A stretch of DNA of 64,000 nucleotides from Arsukibacterium sp. (GTDB taxonomy: Bacteria; Pseudomonadota; Gammaproteobacteria; Enterobacterales; Alteromonadaceae), in NCBI RefSeq assembly GCF_018402695.1, contig NZ_JAGYIM010000019.1, positions 434,001 through 498,000 of the forward strand, in the 5' to 3' direction. Below, one piece after another: positions 35,631 through 45,022 of the stretch (its first letter is position 1; each line of letters opens with the position of its first letter). A model generated the notes under the pieces. It was given only the letters and a program-made list of their open reading frames with translations. It did not search any database and was not told where the DNA came from. Both the position numbers and the translations under genes were made by a program.

Positions 35631-38603
35631 TTAGAAATCGTAAGACAAGTTCACGAACGCGCGACGACCAACGAACTCATACTGCGAATACAATATAGAG
35701 TTACCGGCAGTACGAACACCGGCTGGCGAGCCTTGCGGTGGGTTCTTGTCAAAGATGTTAGCAATACCCGCTGTCACGTCTACACCAAAAAACTCTTTCT
35801 GCACTGATGCATTGTGCAGAATATACGTTGGTGCTTCCGCTACGAAGGTAGACGGCTGACCACGGTAAGTGGTTTGATTACCATTAGCAAAATACTGGTA
35901 ATCGTCAGTCGCTGATGCATAACGCAGGCTCCAGGTGTAAGTCCACTCATCGCGGTTTAATGTCGCGCTCATGGTACCTACATGCTTCGGATCACCGACA
36001 TCACCAACGTACTGTGATGCTTCACTGTCCGGGAACTGTTTGAACGAACGTTCAAACTGCACAGTGTGATCCCAACGTAAACGCAATGAACCAAAGTCAA
36101 AATCATCCTGGTATGTCAGCATAAAGTCAGTACCGCGAACTTTCTGCTGGGCGACGTTAACATAACCACCACGCACAGTATCAATACCGTAGTCACCGGC
36201 TGTACCGTCACGGCGGGTAAACTGGCTACACAGCGGATCGGTTGGGAAGTTCTCTGAACGGTAACATAAACCAATTACTGTACCACCACCCAGGTTAGAT
36301 ACCTGACCGCTGATTACCACATCATAGTAATCTGCTGACAAACCAAAGGTGTCTTCCGGGCTCTTCCAGACCAGGCCAATACCTTTTGATACTGACGTTT
36401 CAGCTTCCAGTACCCCTGCACCACCACCGGTGATTGAGGTCATTGAACTACCCGGGTTGACATAATCAGCAGGCACACCATCAGCCTGACAGTTCTGGGC
36501 GACCCGCGGGTCGATAGTACCTTCATCCAGACGACCAGCCCAGTTTAAGCATGGGTCATTGCCGGTTTGGTTCAGGAAGCCAGTCTGGCCTTCCAGGAAC
36601 AATTCAAACAACGCTGGTGCCCGGAACGAGGTACCACGTGAAGCACGTACCTGGAAGCCGTTACCAATTACCCAGTTTGCAGACACTTTATACGTAGTAT
36701 CTGCGCCATAGGTAGACACATCAGTCCAGCGACCAGAGGCAGTAACATCTAACTGCTCGGCCAGGAATTTGTCCTGTAACAATGGAATATAGAATTCACT
36801 GTATACAGCCTTGGTGTCAGCTTTACCACGGGTAATACCGGCACCGGTAGAACCCCACAAGTTACCTGCCAGGGTTGCTTCGCCGGGAATATCGTTCAGT
36901 TTATCTTGCTGTAATGAACCACCAACAGCCACACCGACCATACCGGCCGGTAATTCAAATAAATCACCGGTAATGTAAGCATCTATAGTCTGTTGACGAT
37001 AGCTGGTCTGACCATAATCGGTATCGAACAGGAAGTCTTTGACCTGCTGTGATTGGTTACCATTAATATGATCCGGGCTCAACCAGTCAACTTCAACACA
37101 GCTTTTGCCTGACACTGGCGAAGTCGCACCAGCACAAGGACCACCATATACTGCGTTTTGCGCCATAATCATGGCGTCATTTAAAATAACGGCAGTATCA
37201 TACTCACCTTTGTTATAGCTGTTCTGGTAAGAAATATCCCAGTTCCAGTCACCCAGGGCACCCTCCAGTCCTAAAACATAACGACTGTAATTGATGGTAG
37301 TCTTATTACCACTATGGTCAGTCATCGCTACCGGCATAAAGCCTACTGAGCCATCCCAGCCATCAACAGTGCCGCCAAAAATGTAACCATTGGCTGCCAG
37401 ATTAGCAGTCCAGAACTGACGGAAGCTGTTTACTTCGGTAGTACGCTGGCTTAATGTCAACTCAGAGTATGCAGAGATGCTGTCAGTTAAATCGTAGTCA
37501 CCCATCATAAATACTGACGCAACTTTACTTTCCGGGATCATTGACTGCCGATCCTGGAATGGGTGGTCAGCATCTGCCCAGCCATCTGAGTCTTTGTCAT
37601 ACGATACCGGATACCAGCCGTTTGGTACGCTGATATTGTCCGGGCCAGGCGTGGTAATCAGGCTGTCAAAGGTAGGCCGGTCAAACTGCTGGAAAAAACC
37701 ATCATAGTCATACTGTGCTTTAATGCCTGGCAAAAAGTTAGACGCACCAGGTGCATAGTTGAAAATCCAAACGCCATATTGCGATGCGTTACAGTGGTAA
37801 TCACCGGTCCGCGGGTCAATTGGGTCAGTCCGCTCACCGGTTGACTGGCTGTAGAACATCCGCTCATTACAGGCAAAGTAATCACGATCGCCACGGGCTA
37901 ATTCAGTCTGTAAGTTGTAATCGGCAACAACCCGGAATGAACCGCGGTCAAAGGTTTTGCCATACGTAGCGTTGATCCGATAGTTCTCACCACCGCTGTC
38001 AAATGGTTGATCTAAATTTACCGTAACGTTAGAACCGTCACCTTTTTTGGTAATGATGTTGATAACACCGGCAACCGCGTCAGAGCCGTATAGCGATGAA
38101 GCGCCATCTTTTAATACTTCAACCCGGTCTACCGCAGATAATGGAATAGAGTTCAAATCAAAGGCAGCAACCTGACCACGAGTACCGGCAGGACCAGCAC
38201 GACGGCCGTTTAATAATACCAGGGTACGGTTAGCACCTAAACCACGCATTGAAATCGACTCGTTACCTGCACCACCTGCAGTAACGAAGCCAACCGATAA
38301 CGCTGAAATCAGCTGGCTGGAACCAGCAGCAACAGTCGACGTACGGAGTAATTCACCCAGAGTGCTCAGGCCCTGATCTTTAGCAATATCAGCGCTAATG
38401 ATGGTAATAGGCGTGGCATTATCTAAACCATCAGTACGAATACGCGAACCAACAACCTGAATACGTTCGGTTTTTTCTGATTTTGCTTCTTCGTCTTCAG
38501 TTTCAGTCTGGGCTGAAACGGCTCCGGCTGCCAGCATGCTGGATGCGGCACCGAAAGCGAAAGCCAGGCGCACGGCTTTGCTTAGTTTGCTATTTGTGAA
38601 CAT
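35631..38603 (-). CDS. TonB-dependent outer-membrane receptor (990 aa)
   Basis: A large TonB-dependent receptor. Signal peptide 1-31 (MFTNSKLSKAVRLAFAFGAAS...AVSAQ), an acidic linker, a TonB-box-like ERIQVVGSRI, the plug domain (about 55-180; SISMRGLGANRTLVLLNGRR, VEVLKDGASSLYGSDAVAGVINI), then a long beta barrel ending in LSYDF, a proper Phe-terminal insertion signal. The substrate is unknown; this Alteromonadales-rich type often imports peptides or oligosaccharides. Four Cys in the extracellular parts (for example CAGATSPVSGKSC) may form disulphides. It is a paralogue of the receptor at 45-47.8 kb, with matching leader and signal peptide. Confidence 0.93.
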   Translation of the reverse strand: MFTNSKLSKAVRLAFAFGAASSMLAAGAVSAQTETEDEEAKSEKTERIQVVGSRIRTDGLDNATPITIISADIAKDQGLSTLGELLRTSTVAAGSSQLISALSVGFVTAGGAGNESISMRGLGANRTLVLLNGRRAGPAGTRGQVAAFDLNSIPLSAVDRVEVLKDGASSLYGSDAVAGVINIITKKGDGSNVTVNLDQPFDSGGENYRINATYGKTFDRGSFRVVADYNLQTELARGDRDYFACNERMFYSQSTGERTDPIDPRTGDYHCNASQYGVWIFNYAPGASNFLPGIKAQYDYDGFFQQFDRPTFDSLITTPGPDNISVPNGWYPVSYDKDSDGWADADHPFQDRQSMIPESKVASVFMMGDYDLTDSISAYSELTLSQRTTEVNSFRQFWTANLAANGYIFGGTVDGWDGSVGFMPVAMTDHSGNKTTINYSRYVLGLEGALGDWNWDISYQNSYNKGEYDTAVILNDAMIMAQNAVYGGPCAGATSPVSGKSCVEVDWLSPDHINGNQSQQVKDFLFDTDYGQTSYRQQTIDAYITGDLFELPAGMVGVAVGGSLQQDKLNDIPGEATLAGNLWGSTGAGITRGKADTKAVYSEFYIPLLQDKFLAEQLDVTASGRWTDVSTYGADTTYKVSANWVIGNGFQVRASRGTSFRAPALFELFLEGQTGFLNQTGNDPCLNWAGRLDEGTIDPRVAQNCQADGVPADYVNPGSSMTSITGGGAGVLEAETSVSKGIGLVWKSPEDTFGLSADYYDVVISGQVSNLGGGTVIGLCYRSENFPTDPLCSQFTRRDGTAGDYGIDTVRGGYVNVAQQKVRGTDFMLTYQDDFDFGSLRLRWDHTVQFERSFKQFPDSEASQYVGDVGDPKHVGTMSATLNRDEWTYTWSLRYASATDDYQYFANGNQTTYRGQPSTFVAEAPTYILHNASVQKEFFGVDVTAGIANIFDKNPPQGSPAGVRTAGNSILYSQYEFVGRRAFVNLSYDF

Positions 38604-38799
38604 TTTGATCTCCCTGGATCACTTTATTTAAAAGTAATTCTTATTTTATTGGTTTCAGAGCTAAGCCAATCAGAGCCAGCCCGGATAAAATTTACTGGCA
38701 ATAAGTTCTGCCAATAACCTTACCCAATATGCATATCGATTCCTCGCCGGTCAATAAAAAGTTCCGTCATTCATCGCAAATTAAGGCTAATTATCTGAT

Positions 38800-38837
38800 C
38801 TGTCTTAATAGCCTGATTAACAGGTCTATTAAGACAG
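38800..38837. repeat. Long inverted repeat after the radical SAM gene
   Basis: Arms CTGTCTTAATAG (38800-38811) and CTATTAAGACAG (38826-38837) are perfect, and inside them CCTG (38812-38815) pairs with CAGG (38821-38824), leaving loop ATTAA and one bulged T. It starts 5 bases past the stop codon of the radical SAM gene and lies about 200 bases upstream of the first TonB receptor. There is no U-run on either strand, so it may be an RNA-stabilising 3' hairpin or a Rho-assisted stop. The 196 bases between it and the receptor hold only AT-rich DNA. Confidence 0.7.
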
Positions 38838-38842
38838 AGAAT

Positions 38843-41395
38843 TCAGGCAGCAGCAAAGTCCGAAACTGATTTTGGCCGCGATACCTCAGAGTGTAGTTCC
38901 CAGAAAAACTGATGGGTATCGTACTGCAGATAATTCATATCGACACTGACCATTGAATTCGGATCGGTAACCTCAAATGTTGCAGGAGGGTAACTTGCCA
39001 GTGGTTTTTGCAACTGCTTATACTCTTTAAAATAATGCTTAAAATCATGTTGTAGCTGGGCAGTTAGCGGATAGACCAGAGTGTCATCCGGCATGCACAG
39101 CAAATTGACCTGCAATACCGTTGCCAGCGCTGAACTGTCTGCCAACTGGTAATGCTGTTGAATAAACATAGCAATTTGCTGATAAAATCCAGCCCAGCCG
39201 CCTGGCATGGTTTTATCCTGATTAAAAAACCGCACGGCCCAGCTTATCTGCGGATAACGACCCGGCTCTTCATTAACCTGCTGCAGAATATCGCGTAAGA
39301 AGGTTATGGCAGTAATATTATGTTCCCATTGCAAGAAACGCATAACATACCGTAGCAAAGAATAGCCATCTGCCATTACATACATTTGATACATCGCTTT
39401 CATATGCGCCAAATCCTGCTCAGTGTAACTGAAACTGGCAATCAGGAAATTATGGGCATCGACCTTTATCTGATATTTCTCTATATAAGCAGGGTCAGCC
39501 ATTGGGCTGTTAGGCAGTAATTGGGTTGGATAGGCCTTTACTGACACATCCATATCAATATAGCGCTGTAAATCGTTGTCAAAGGCTGCAACAGTAATTC
39601 CTGGTAAACCAATCATCAGATCGGTCGATAGCGGTAGCTTTAAGTCGTCAAAGATCTGGGTGAGCTCATCATAACGCTCGGTGCGGATATTTTTACGGTT
39701 TATGACATCAAGGGTACCTTCATCTGTGGTCTGAATAGAAATAATACCCTGGCTGATAATACCGCCTTCGGTGAAAATTTTAATAATTTCAACCAACTTC
39801 AGTGTCGAGTTCTTGGTGTAATTTACGACCACCTCATGCGGGTAGCCAAATTGCTGTTTAACCGCAACGATATGCCTGGCAATGTCAATATCGCGTTCAT
39901 ACAGGCCAAAATTAGCATCAGCTATCCACATCACCTTAATGTTGTTCTGGCCTATCCAGTCAATTTCCTGTTTGACCCGCTCCATATCAAATTTACGAAC
40001 TTTCTGGTTAGTCGCAGAGCCCCAGTCACAAAAAGTACAGCCGTAGGGGCAGCCGCGATTAGTTTCAATGATGGCAGCCTCTACCCTACCACCATAACCA
40101 TCAAAATAACCGGACAAGTAAGGAGAAGGGATCATATCAACCTCTTTCATCCGGGTGCGGCCGGCTGTGTGTACTATGCCCTCGCTAAGCTTATTTCGAA
40201 AACTAATGCCGGTAACGCTGGCCAGAGCAAATTCATCAAAAACTGGAACGCCGGCAATATTTTTGGAGATCGTTTCAAAAATTTCGGCAATGGCCACTTC
40301 CCCCTCACCATGCACCGCAATATCAACGGAAAGATTAATGCGCATAAAATCTTTACATGCCTGCGGGTAATCGGGCGTGCTGGGGCCGCCGTGTATGGTG
40401 AGGTTGTTGCTATTATGTTGCTTGACTGCCTGGCTGATTTGCAGGTTTAAATCTACCGACCACATGTAATTTGAGAACAACCAAACCCCTGGCCCAAACT
40501 GGCGGTAAGGGCCGTTGAGCAAATCATTCGGGGTTAGAAAGTTTATCGGAATTAATACAAAACGTTCGAGCAAGATGCCATTTTGATAATGCTGTAACGC
40601 ACTAAACAACACACCTAATGCCAAAGGCAGGTGATTCTCCATATGTGGCACAAAATAGACCGGGATCCGGCCATCCGGCTTAATATCCTGCCAGCGAGTT
40701 GTTACACCTGGCTTAGTTAATGCCGGTTTAAATACCGGAATGTCGTCGACATTACTGTGCACAATTCGTTTTTGCTTTAGCAGCAGCCCCTGGGCGTAAA
40801 GCTCATCGATGGCCTGAGATAGCAACTGTACATTGTCAAAAAGGCGAGCTTTATCACTCACAACTTCGGTTTGCGTTTTGCCGTCAGCAAACGCCAGTAA
40901 CAGTAGTAGTCTGCTAGCTGACAGTGGTATCAGCTGTTGCTGTTGTGCCGACCAGACAGCAAAACCTTGCGGCGTTATCAGGGCAGCAAAGTGAATGCTG
41001 ACACACAGCGATTCCGGTACCCGTTCTTGCTTTTCTGCTGGCTGCTTCGCCGGCGATAAGACTTCTGGCACCAGTTTTGCTTTTTCAACCACTGCATCAA
41101 CCAATGCGGTCTCAGCCTTCATTTCAACCGGATCATCAGTTAAAATACCGGCCTGGTGTAATTGCTGAATGCGATTTAGCACAGCCTCAACTTTGATCTG
41201 TGGCGCCATTTTCTTTACAACAGCGTCAGCGACGAAGGCATAGCCAATTGCGGTTTTGTCGTGCTCTTTCAGAAAAAATGACAATAGCAGCAGGTCCAGT
41301 TCATGCACCAGAAAAGGTTTTGTTACGCCGGAAATCTGGCTGAGCATCAGCTGGCCACCGCGCTGCATAACTATAAATTGGTTGTTAAGGTACAA
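38843..41395 (-). CDS. B12-binding radical SAM enzyme with duplicated N-terminal domain
   Basis: 850 residues, cytoplasmic. Two N-terminal segments (about 5-90 and 130-215) look like repeated small winged-helix units reminiscent of PqqD-like peptide-recognition domains (ELDLLLLSFFLKEHDKTAIG; SRLLLLLAFADGKTQTEVV). A cobalamin-binding-like Rossmann region follows (about 240-390; LTIHGGPSTPDYP, VHGEGEVAIAEIFE). The radical SAM core has Cys449, Cys453 and Cys456 in NRGCPYGCTFCDWGSA. The C-terminal 250 residues are unassigned. B12 radical SAM enzymes often methylate unreactive carbon or rearrange rings; no substrate can be named. The radical SAM/B12 assignment is secure, the N-terminal one tentative. 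Confidence 0.82.
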   Translation of the reverse strand: MYLNNQFIVMQRGGQLMLSQISGVTKPFLVHELDLLLLSFFLKEHDKTAIGYAFVADAVVKKMAPQIKVEAVLNRIQQLHQAGILTDDPVEMKAETALVDAVVEKAKLVPEVLSPAKQPAEKQERVPESLCVSIHFAALITPQGFAVWSAQQQQLIPLSASRLLLLLAFADGKTQTEVVSDKARLFDNVQLLSQAIDELYAQGLLLKQKRIVHSNVDDIPVFKPALTKPGVTTRWQDIKPDGRIPVYFVPHMENHLPLALGVLFSALQHYQNGILLERFVLIPINFLTPNDLLNGPYRQFGPGVWLFSNYMWSVDLNLQISQAVKQHNSNNLTIHGGPSTPDYPQACKDFMRINLSVDIAVHGEGEVAIAEIFETISKNIAGVPVFDEFALASVTGISFRNKLSEGIVHTAGRTRMKEVDMIPSPYLSGYFDGYGGRVEAAIIETNRGCPYGCTFCDWGSATNQKVRKFDMERVKQEIDWIGQNNIKVMWIADANFGLYERDIDIARHIVAVKQQFGYPHEVVVNYTKNSTLKLVEIIKIFTEGGIISQGIISIQTTDEGTLDVINRKNIRTERYDELTQIFDDLKLPLSTDLMIGLPGITVAAFDNDLQRYIDMDVSVKAYPTQLLPNSPMADPAYIEKYQIKVDAHNFLIASFSYTEQDLAHMKAMYQMYVMADGYSLLRYVMRFLQWEHNITAITFLRDILQQVNEEPGRYPQISWAVRFFNQDKTMPGGWAGFYQQIAMFIQQHYQLADSSALATVLQVNLLCMPDDTLVYPLTAQLQHDFKHYFKEYKQLQKPLASYPPATFEVTDPNSMVSVDMNYLQYDTHQFFWELHSEVSRPKSVSDFAAA

Positions 41396-41536
41396 ATCTG
41401 TTCGCTCCGGAATTTTGACTACTTTTCACGCTTACACCACAATTTATCACTTAACTGTGTTCGTTTCAGCAGTAATACTTTGCTGCTCCCTTTTTAAATT
41501 CCGACAGCCATAGCGACAAGTTTATTTCAGACATAA

Positions 41537-41563
41537 AAAAAACCACTGCAACAGTGGTTTTTT
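41537..41563. terminator. Intrinsic terminator of the lipoprotein gene
   Basis: Perfect 12-bp arms AAAAAACCACTG and CAGTGGTTTTTT around CAA, 14 bases past the lipoprotein stop. The A-tract on one side and the T-tract on the other allow termination in both directions. It isolates the radical SAM gene, so the latter needs its own promoter in the 141 bases 41396-41536, where no clear one was found. Confidence 0.88.
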
Positions 41564-41577
41564 TCTTAGAGTGAACG

Positions 41578-41871
41578 TTAACCACCCGGCGGTGGCTCAA
41601 CCAAAGAACCCTGGGCCCGTTCAAGCTCAGCACGTGCTTCTGCCCGATCAGACTCAATTTGCTCAACAGTGCGGCAATTACGCCGACCAATGTTGCTGCC
41701 GGTAGCACGCTCATTCCGACAAATATGGGTGACTTTATCATTATCATCCACGACTTCAAATTCATAGTTACGTGAGGCACGACTATCAGCAGTATCAGTG
41801 GTCCCGGTGCTGCTGCAGCCCGCCGCCAATACGCCGGCAAGGCCGATAACCAACAATTTCATCTTTAACAT
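41578..41871 (-). CDS. Small lipoprotein of unknown function
   Basis: 97 residues. A lipobox LAAGC (Cys19) follows a short hydrophobic signal (MKLLVIGLAGVLAAG), so lipidation is expected. The mature protein has a conserved-looking block ICRNERATGSNIGRRNC, then a Glu/Ala/Arg helix (EQIESDRAEARAELERAQ). This Cys-x(n)-TGS-x(n)-Cys pattern recurs in small proteins of Xanthomonadales and Alteromonadales (recalled), role unknown. The start at 41871 is chosen because GGGAG lies 5 bases upstream; the frame continues upstream without a ribosome site. It follows the S9 peptidase gene after 121 bases. Confidence 0.75.
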   Translation of the reverse strand: MLKMKLLVIGLAGVLAAGCSSTGTTDTADSRASRNYEFEVVDDNDKVTHICRNERATGSNIGRRNCRTVEQIESDRAEARAELERAQGSLVEPPPGG

Positions 41872-41992
41872 TATTTCTCCCAACCCTGTTGTACGTTCCA
41901 TTAGGTTTAACATATAGGAACGCCTGGCAACTTGCAAACCTTAAATGTTAATAATTGTAACGTCGTAGTAAGCAGTTAATTATCAACGGGGT

Positions 41993-43924
41993 TTATTCAA
42001 CCTTACCAATATGCTTGTCAAAAAACTCAGCCATTTTGCTATAAAGCTCAACCCGATGATCTACTTTGAAAAAGCCATGGCCATCTTCTTTTACCAACCA
42101 CTCGTAAGGCTTGCCAATTTCATCTAACGCCTTTTTTAAATTATTAGCATGCACAATTGGCACCCGGACGTCTCTCGACCCATGGACGATAAACAGCTCT
42201 GCTTTTATTTTATCTACATGATGGACAGGTGAAATTGAACGCATATAGTCATCCCCCACGCCAACGTGCGAGCTGATATACTGCTCAATACTCCCGGACC
42301 GGCTGGCGTCAGAGCCATCACCCTTAAAAAATAAAGGCATATCATAAACACCAACATAACCAACACTGCATTTATATAAATCAGGCTCTTTAATTACCCC
42401 CCATAGCGCAGCATAACCACCATAACTGCCGCCGTAAATGCAAATTCGTTCTTTGTCAGCAATACCTTGTTCTATAGCCCACAAAGTACCATCGGTAACA
42501 TCATCCTGCATGGCATGACCCCATTGCAAACGGCCCGCTCGCTGAAAATCATCGCCGTAACCACCTGAACCGCGGAAATTTATTTGTAACACCGCGTAGC
42601 CTCTGTTAGCCAGATACTGTACTTCACTGTTATAGCCCCAACTGTCGAATGGACCAAATGGACCACCATGCACATTAACAATAAGCGGTAAATTTTTACC
42701 GGCATTGTCAGGTAAGGTCAGTAAACCACGGATCACTTTGCCGTCACGCGCAGTAAAGCTAATTTGCTGCATTGGCTGTAATTGCTCTTTCTTCAGCTTA
42801 CCAAGTGCAGAAGCAAGATAACGTGCCTGGCCATTTTCAGTATCGTACAAATAAAACTCACCAGGGTTAACATCACTGCTTACCCGAAATAACGCGGTTT
42901 TACCGGCCCGATCGAAAGAAGTAATAGAGACAGCCTGGCCAGGAAACGCAGCTTGTAACCCGGCCAGCAATTTAGCATCCCGGTGCTCGCGATTAATAAA
43001 TTCAACTTCGTTATTAGTTGCCATATAGTCAATGGCAAGCACGTCCCCCTGATGGCTGTAAAAAGCCCGACCGACATCCGAATACGCATGCCGGGCAATC
43101 AAACTCACTTCAGAAGTGTTAAAGTCGTAGACAAACACGCCCGCCACATCATCCTGCGCCATATCATGGTTTGATGAAAAATAAGCTCGGCTGTTGTCCG
43201 CTGAAAAGCCCAAAGGTCTTACGTCTGGATTAGCACGCTTCGAAGGTAAATCGAGCTGTTGCCAACTATCATTTTTTTTGTAGTGAATAACGGTTTTATT
43301 TTCATCAAAGGTATCACCTTTAATATACTCAATACCAATTCGGATTACGCCACTGTTGTCTGCAATCAGGCCGGCAATTACCCCCTGCGGCTGGTCGTCC
43401 AGATAACGCTCTTTTGCCCGGTTAATATCAATAGTAAAAGCCCGCATGCCGTTCTTCTCGGCGTAATGACGTTTACCAATTAAAATACGATCTGGCTGGT
43501 CTGGCAGTAAATGCAAAATGGTGTAATTAGACCGTTCAGTGCGGAATAACTCTGTGCGACGGGTACCATCAATATTTGCAGCGTACAAATTTACGGCTGT
43601 ACCATTCATATTAACCAGGTTTCCGGTAATTTCTGCCACTTCCATCAGTACCCGGCTTTTATTACCCCAGTGAAAGTTTACGACATGCATATTTTCGCCA
43701 AAAGCAAAACTTGAGGTGACTGCCATATTACTAAGTTTCATTACCGCCAGTTTAACTTCAGTATCTTCTTGAAAAGTAAAGGCAATGTGTTTGCCATCAG
43801 GCGAAACCTTCATATTATTGAACTTGGCATGCTCAAAGAAATGCCGTACCGGAATTAACTCGTTTGCCGCAACCGGCATGCCAGCTAGCAACACAACTAA
43901 AAAAACAGCTAAAAACTTTTTCAC
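41993..43924 (-). CDS. S9 family prolyl oligopeptidase-like peptidase, exported
   Basis: 643 residues. Signal peptide 1-20 (KKFLAVFLVVLLAGMPVAAN), a seven-bladed propeller-like region to about 370, then the alpha/beta hydrolase domain (about 385-643). The triad is visible: Ser500 in YGGSYGGYAALWG, Asp in VHGSRDVRVP, His in EDGHGFF. The oxyanion/core NVHGGPFGPFDSWGYN is typical of acylaminoacyl-peptidase/DPP-like enzymes. It should cut short peptides in the periplasm. It lies 74 bases downstream of a methyltransferase gene, both on the minus strand. Flanking TonB receptors suggest peptide use, which is inference. Confidence 0.9.
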   Translation of the reverse strand: MKKFLAVFLVVLLAGMPVAANELIPVRHFFEHAKFNNMKVSPDGKHIAFTFQEDTEVKLAVMKLSNMAVTSSFAFGENMHVVNFHWGNKSRVLMEVAEITGNLVNMNGTAVNLYAANIDGTRRTELFRTERSNYTILHLLPDQPDRILIGKRHYAEKNGMRAFTIDINRAKERYLDDQPQGVIAGLIADNSGVIRIGIEYIKGDTFDENKTVIHYKKNDSWQQLDLPSKRANPDVRPLGFSADNSRAYFSSNHDMAQDDVAGVFVYDFNTSEVSLIARHAYSDVGRAFYSHQGDVLAIDYMATNNEVEFINREHRDAKLLAGLQAAFPGQAVSITSFDRAGKTALFRVSSDVNPGEFYLYDTENGQARYLASALGKLKKEQLQPMQQISFTARDGKVIRGLLTLPDNAGKNLPLIVNVHGGPFGPFDSWGYNSEVQYLANRGYAVLQINFRGSGGYGDDFQRAGRLQWGHAMQDDVTDGTLWAIEQGIADKERICIYGGSYGGYAALWGVIKEPDLYKCSVGYVGVYDMPLFFKGDGSDASRSGSIEQYISSHVGVGDDYMRSISPVHHVDKIKAELFIVHGSRDVRVPIVHANNLKKALDEIGKPYEWLVKEDGHGFFKVDHRVELYSKMAEFFDKHIGKVE

Positions 43925-43998
43925 ACTACACCCCTGTATTTATTTTCCTGCATAGTACTACAGCCCGCTACTGACGATAACTGCAAAATCATTACAAA

Positions 43999-44961
43999 TT
44001 ATTTCTGAATTTTTAATATCCAGCCAAATAATTGATTTTCTATTGTTAATTCAGCCAACTGATAAGTCACACCGGTTTTGGTCAGTTGCTGTCTTAATGT
44101 TGCCGCGCCTTCTGCCGGCATCGCTGCCAGTTGCTGGTCACGTAAGCGCTGACAAAAAGCAGCTAAATTCTGCTGTTCAACACCCAGGTTACTGATACTG
44201 GCAACGGAAAAATTTATGATCAGTTTTGCGACTCTGGCCATCACGTCGTTATACCAATGCATTACGTCCTCAGGCACCTTCAATTTTATCTGCTGCGCAT
44301 TAGTTAACAGTTGCTGATTTGCCTGCTGGGTTAGCTCTGCAAGCTCTGGTTTAGCTGGTGCCCGGGCTTGCTCTGCCATACACTTCAGTAATATGGCCGC
44401 TTGTTGGAAAAAGCTGCTGTCCTGTAAAAAGGCTGTCAGTACCGCTAAGCCAGCTGCACTGTCCTTAGCAATGTCTGAATCTGCATGATGCATAATTGCT
44501 GTAAAACGGCCACCCGGTTTCAACACCCGCAGACACTCGTTTAACGCCGCTGTGCGCTCTGCATATTCAAAAGCAAACTGACTGGTCACCAGATCTACCG
44601 AGGCATCGGCAAAGGGTAATTCCTCAGTTTTGCACTCCGGGTAAAATGTAATTGTCTGTAATAATCCGGCGATTTCCGGGCTCGCGGCAAACGCCCGCAA
44701 AGGTTCTATTTTGGCTGCATCTGTGCCATAAATGGTGTAATTATGTTGCTGGCTGTCAGAGTACTTTCTGGCCGCCATGGCTATAGCGCCATTGCCGGTG
44801 CCCACATCCAGCACAACGGCATCTTGTGGCAACTGCGTAAAGCAGTTATGCCAAAACGCCAACAATTCTCCTTCGTAGCCTTTAGCGGCTTCTCCCTCCC
44901 CAAAGCTATTCAGGCTACCGCTACCCAGCCAGTAACTATCCCAGTGTGCTGTTGAACTCAT
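43999..44961 (-). CDS. Class I SAM-dependent methyltransferase
   Basis: 320 residues, no signal. The SAM-binding fold is clear: motif I VVLDVGTGNGAIAMAA (about 50-65), YGTDAAKIEPL (motif II), LPFADASVDLVTSQFAFEYAE (motif IV region) and LKPGGRFTAIMH (motif V-like). The C-terminal 130 residues are helical and unassigned. The opening WDSYWLGSGSLNSFGEGE is family-like. The substrate is unknown. A terminator separates it from the TonB receptor upstream, and the S9 peptidase gene follows. Confidence 0.85.
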   Translation of the reverse strand: MSSTAHWDSYWLGSGSLNSFGEGEAAKGYEGELLAFWHNCFTQLPQDAVVLDVGTGNGAIAMAARKYSDSQQHNYTIYGTDAAKIEPLRAFAASPEIAGLLQTITFYPECKTEELPFADASVDLVTSQFAFEYAERTAALNECLRVLKPGGRFTAIMHHADSDIAKDSAAGLAVLTAFLQDSSFFQQAAILLKCMAEQARAPAKPELAELTQQANQQLLTNAQQIKLKVPEDVMHWYNDVMARVAKLIINFSVASISNLGVEQQNLAAFCQRLRDQQLAAMPAEGAATLRQQLTKTGVTYQLAELTIENQLFGWILKIQK

Positions 44962-44978
44962 ATCTTTTTCCCAAAGAA

Positions 44979-45002
44979 AAAGGCAGGGGTTAGCCTGCCT
45001 TT
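44979..45002 (-). terminator. Intrinsic terminator of the second TonB receptor gene
   Basis: Stem AAAGGCAGG / CCTGCCTTT around GGTTAG with an A-rich left flank, 20 bases past the receptor stop, which separates it from the methyltransferase gene. Confidence 0.85.
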
Positions 45003-45022
45003 AGTATTAACTTTCTAACTTA

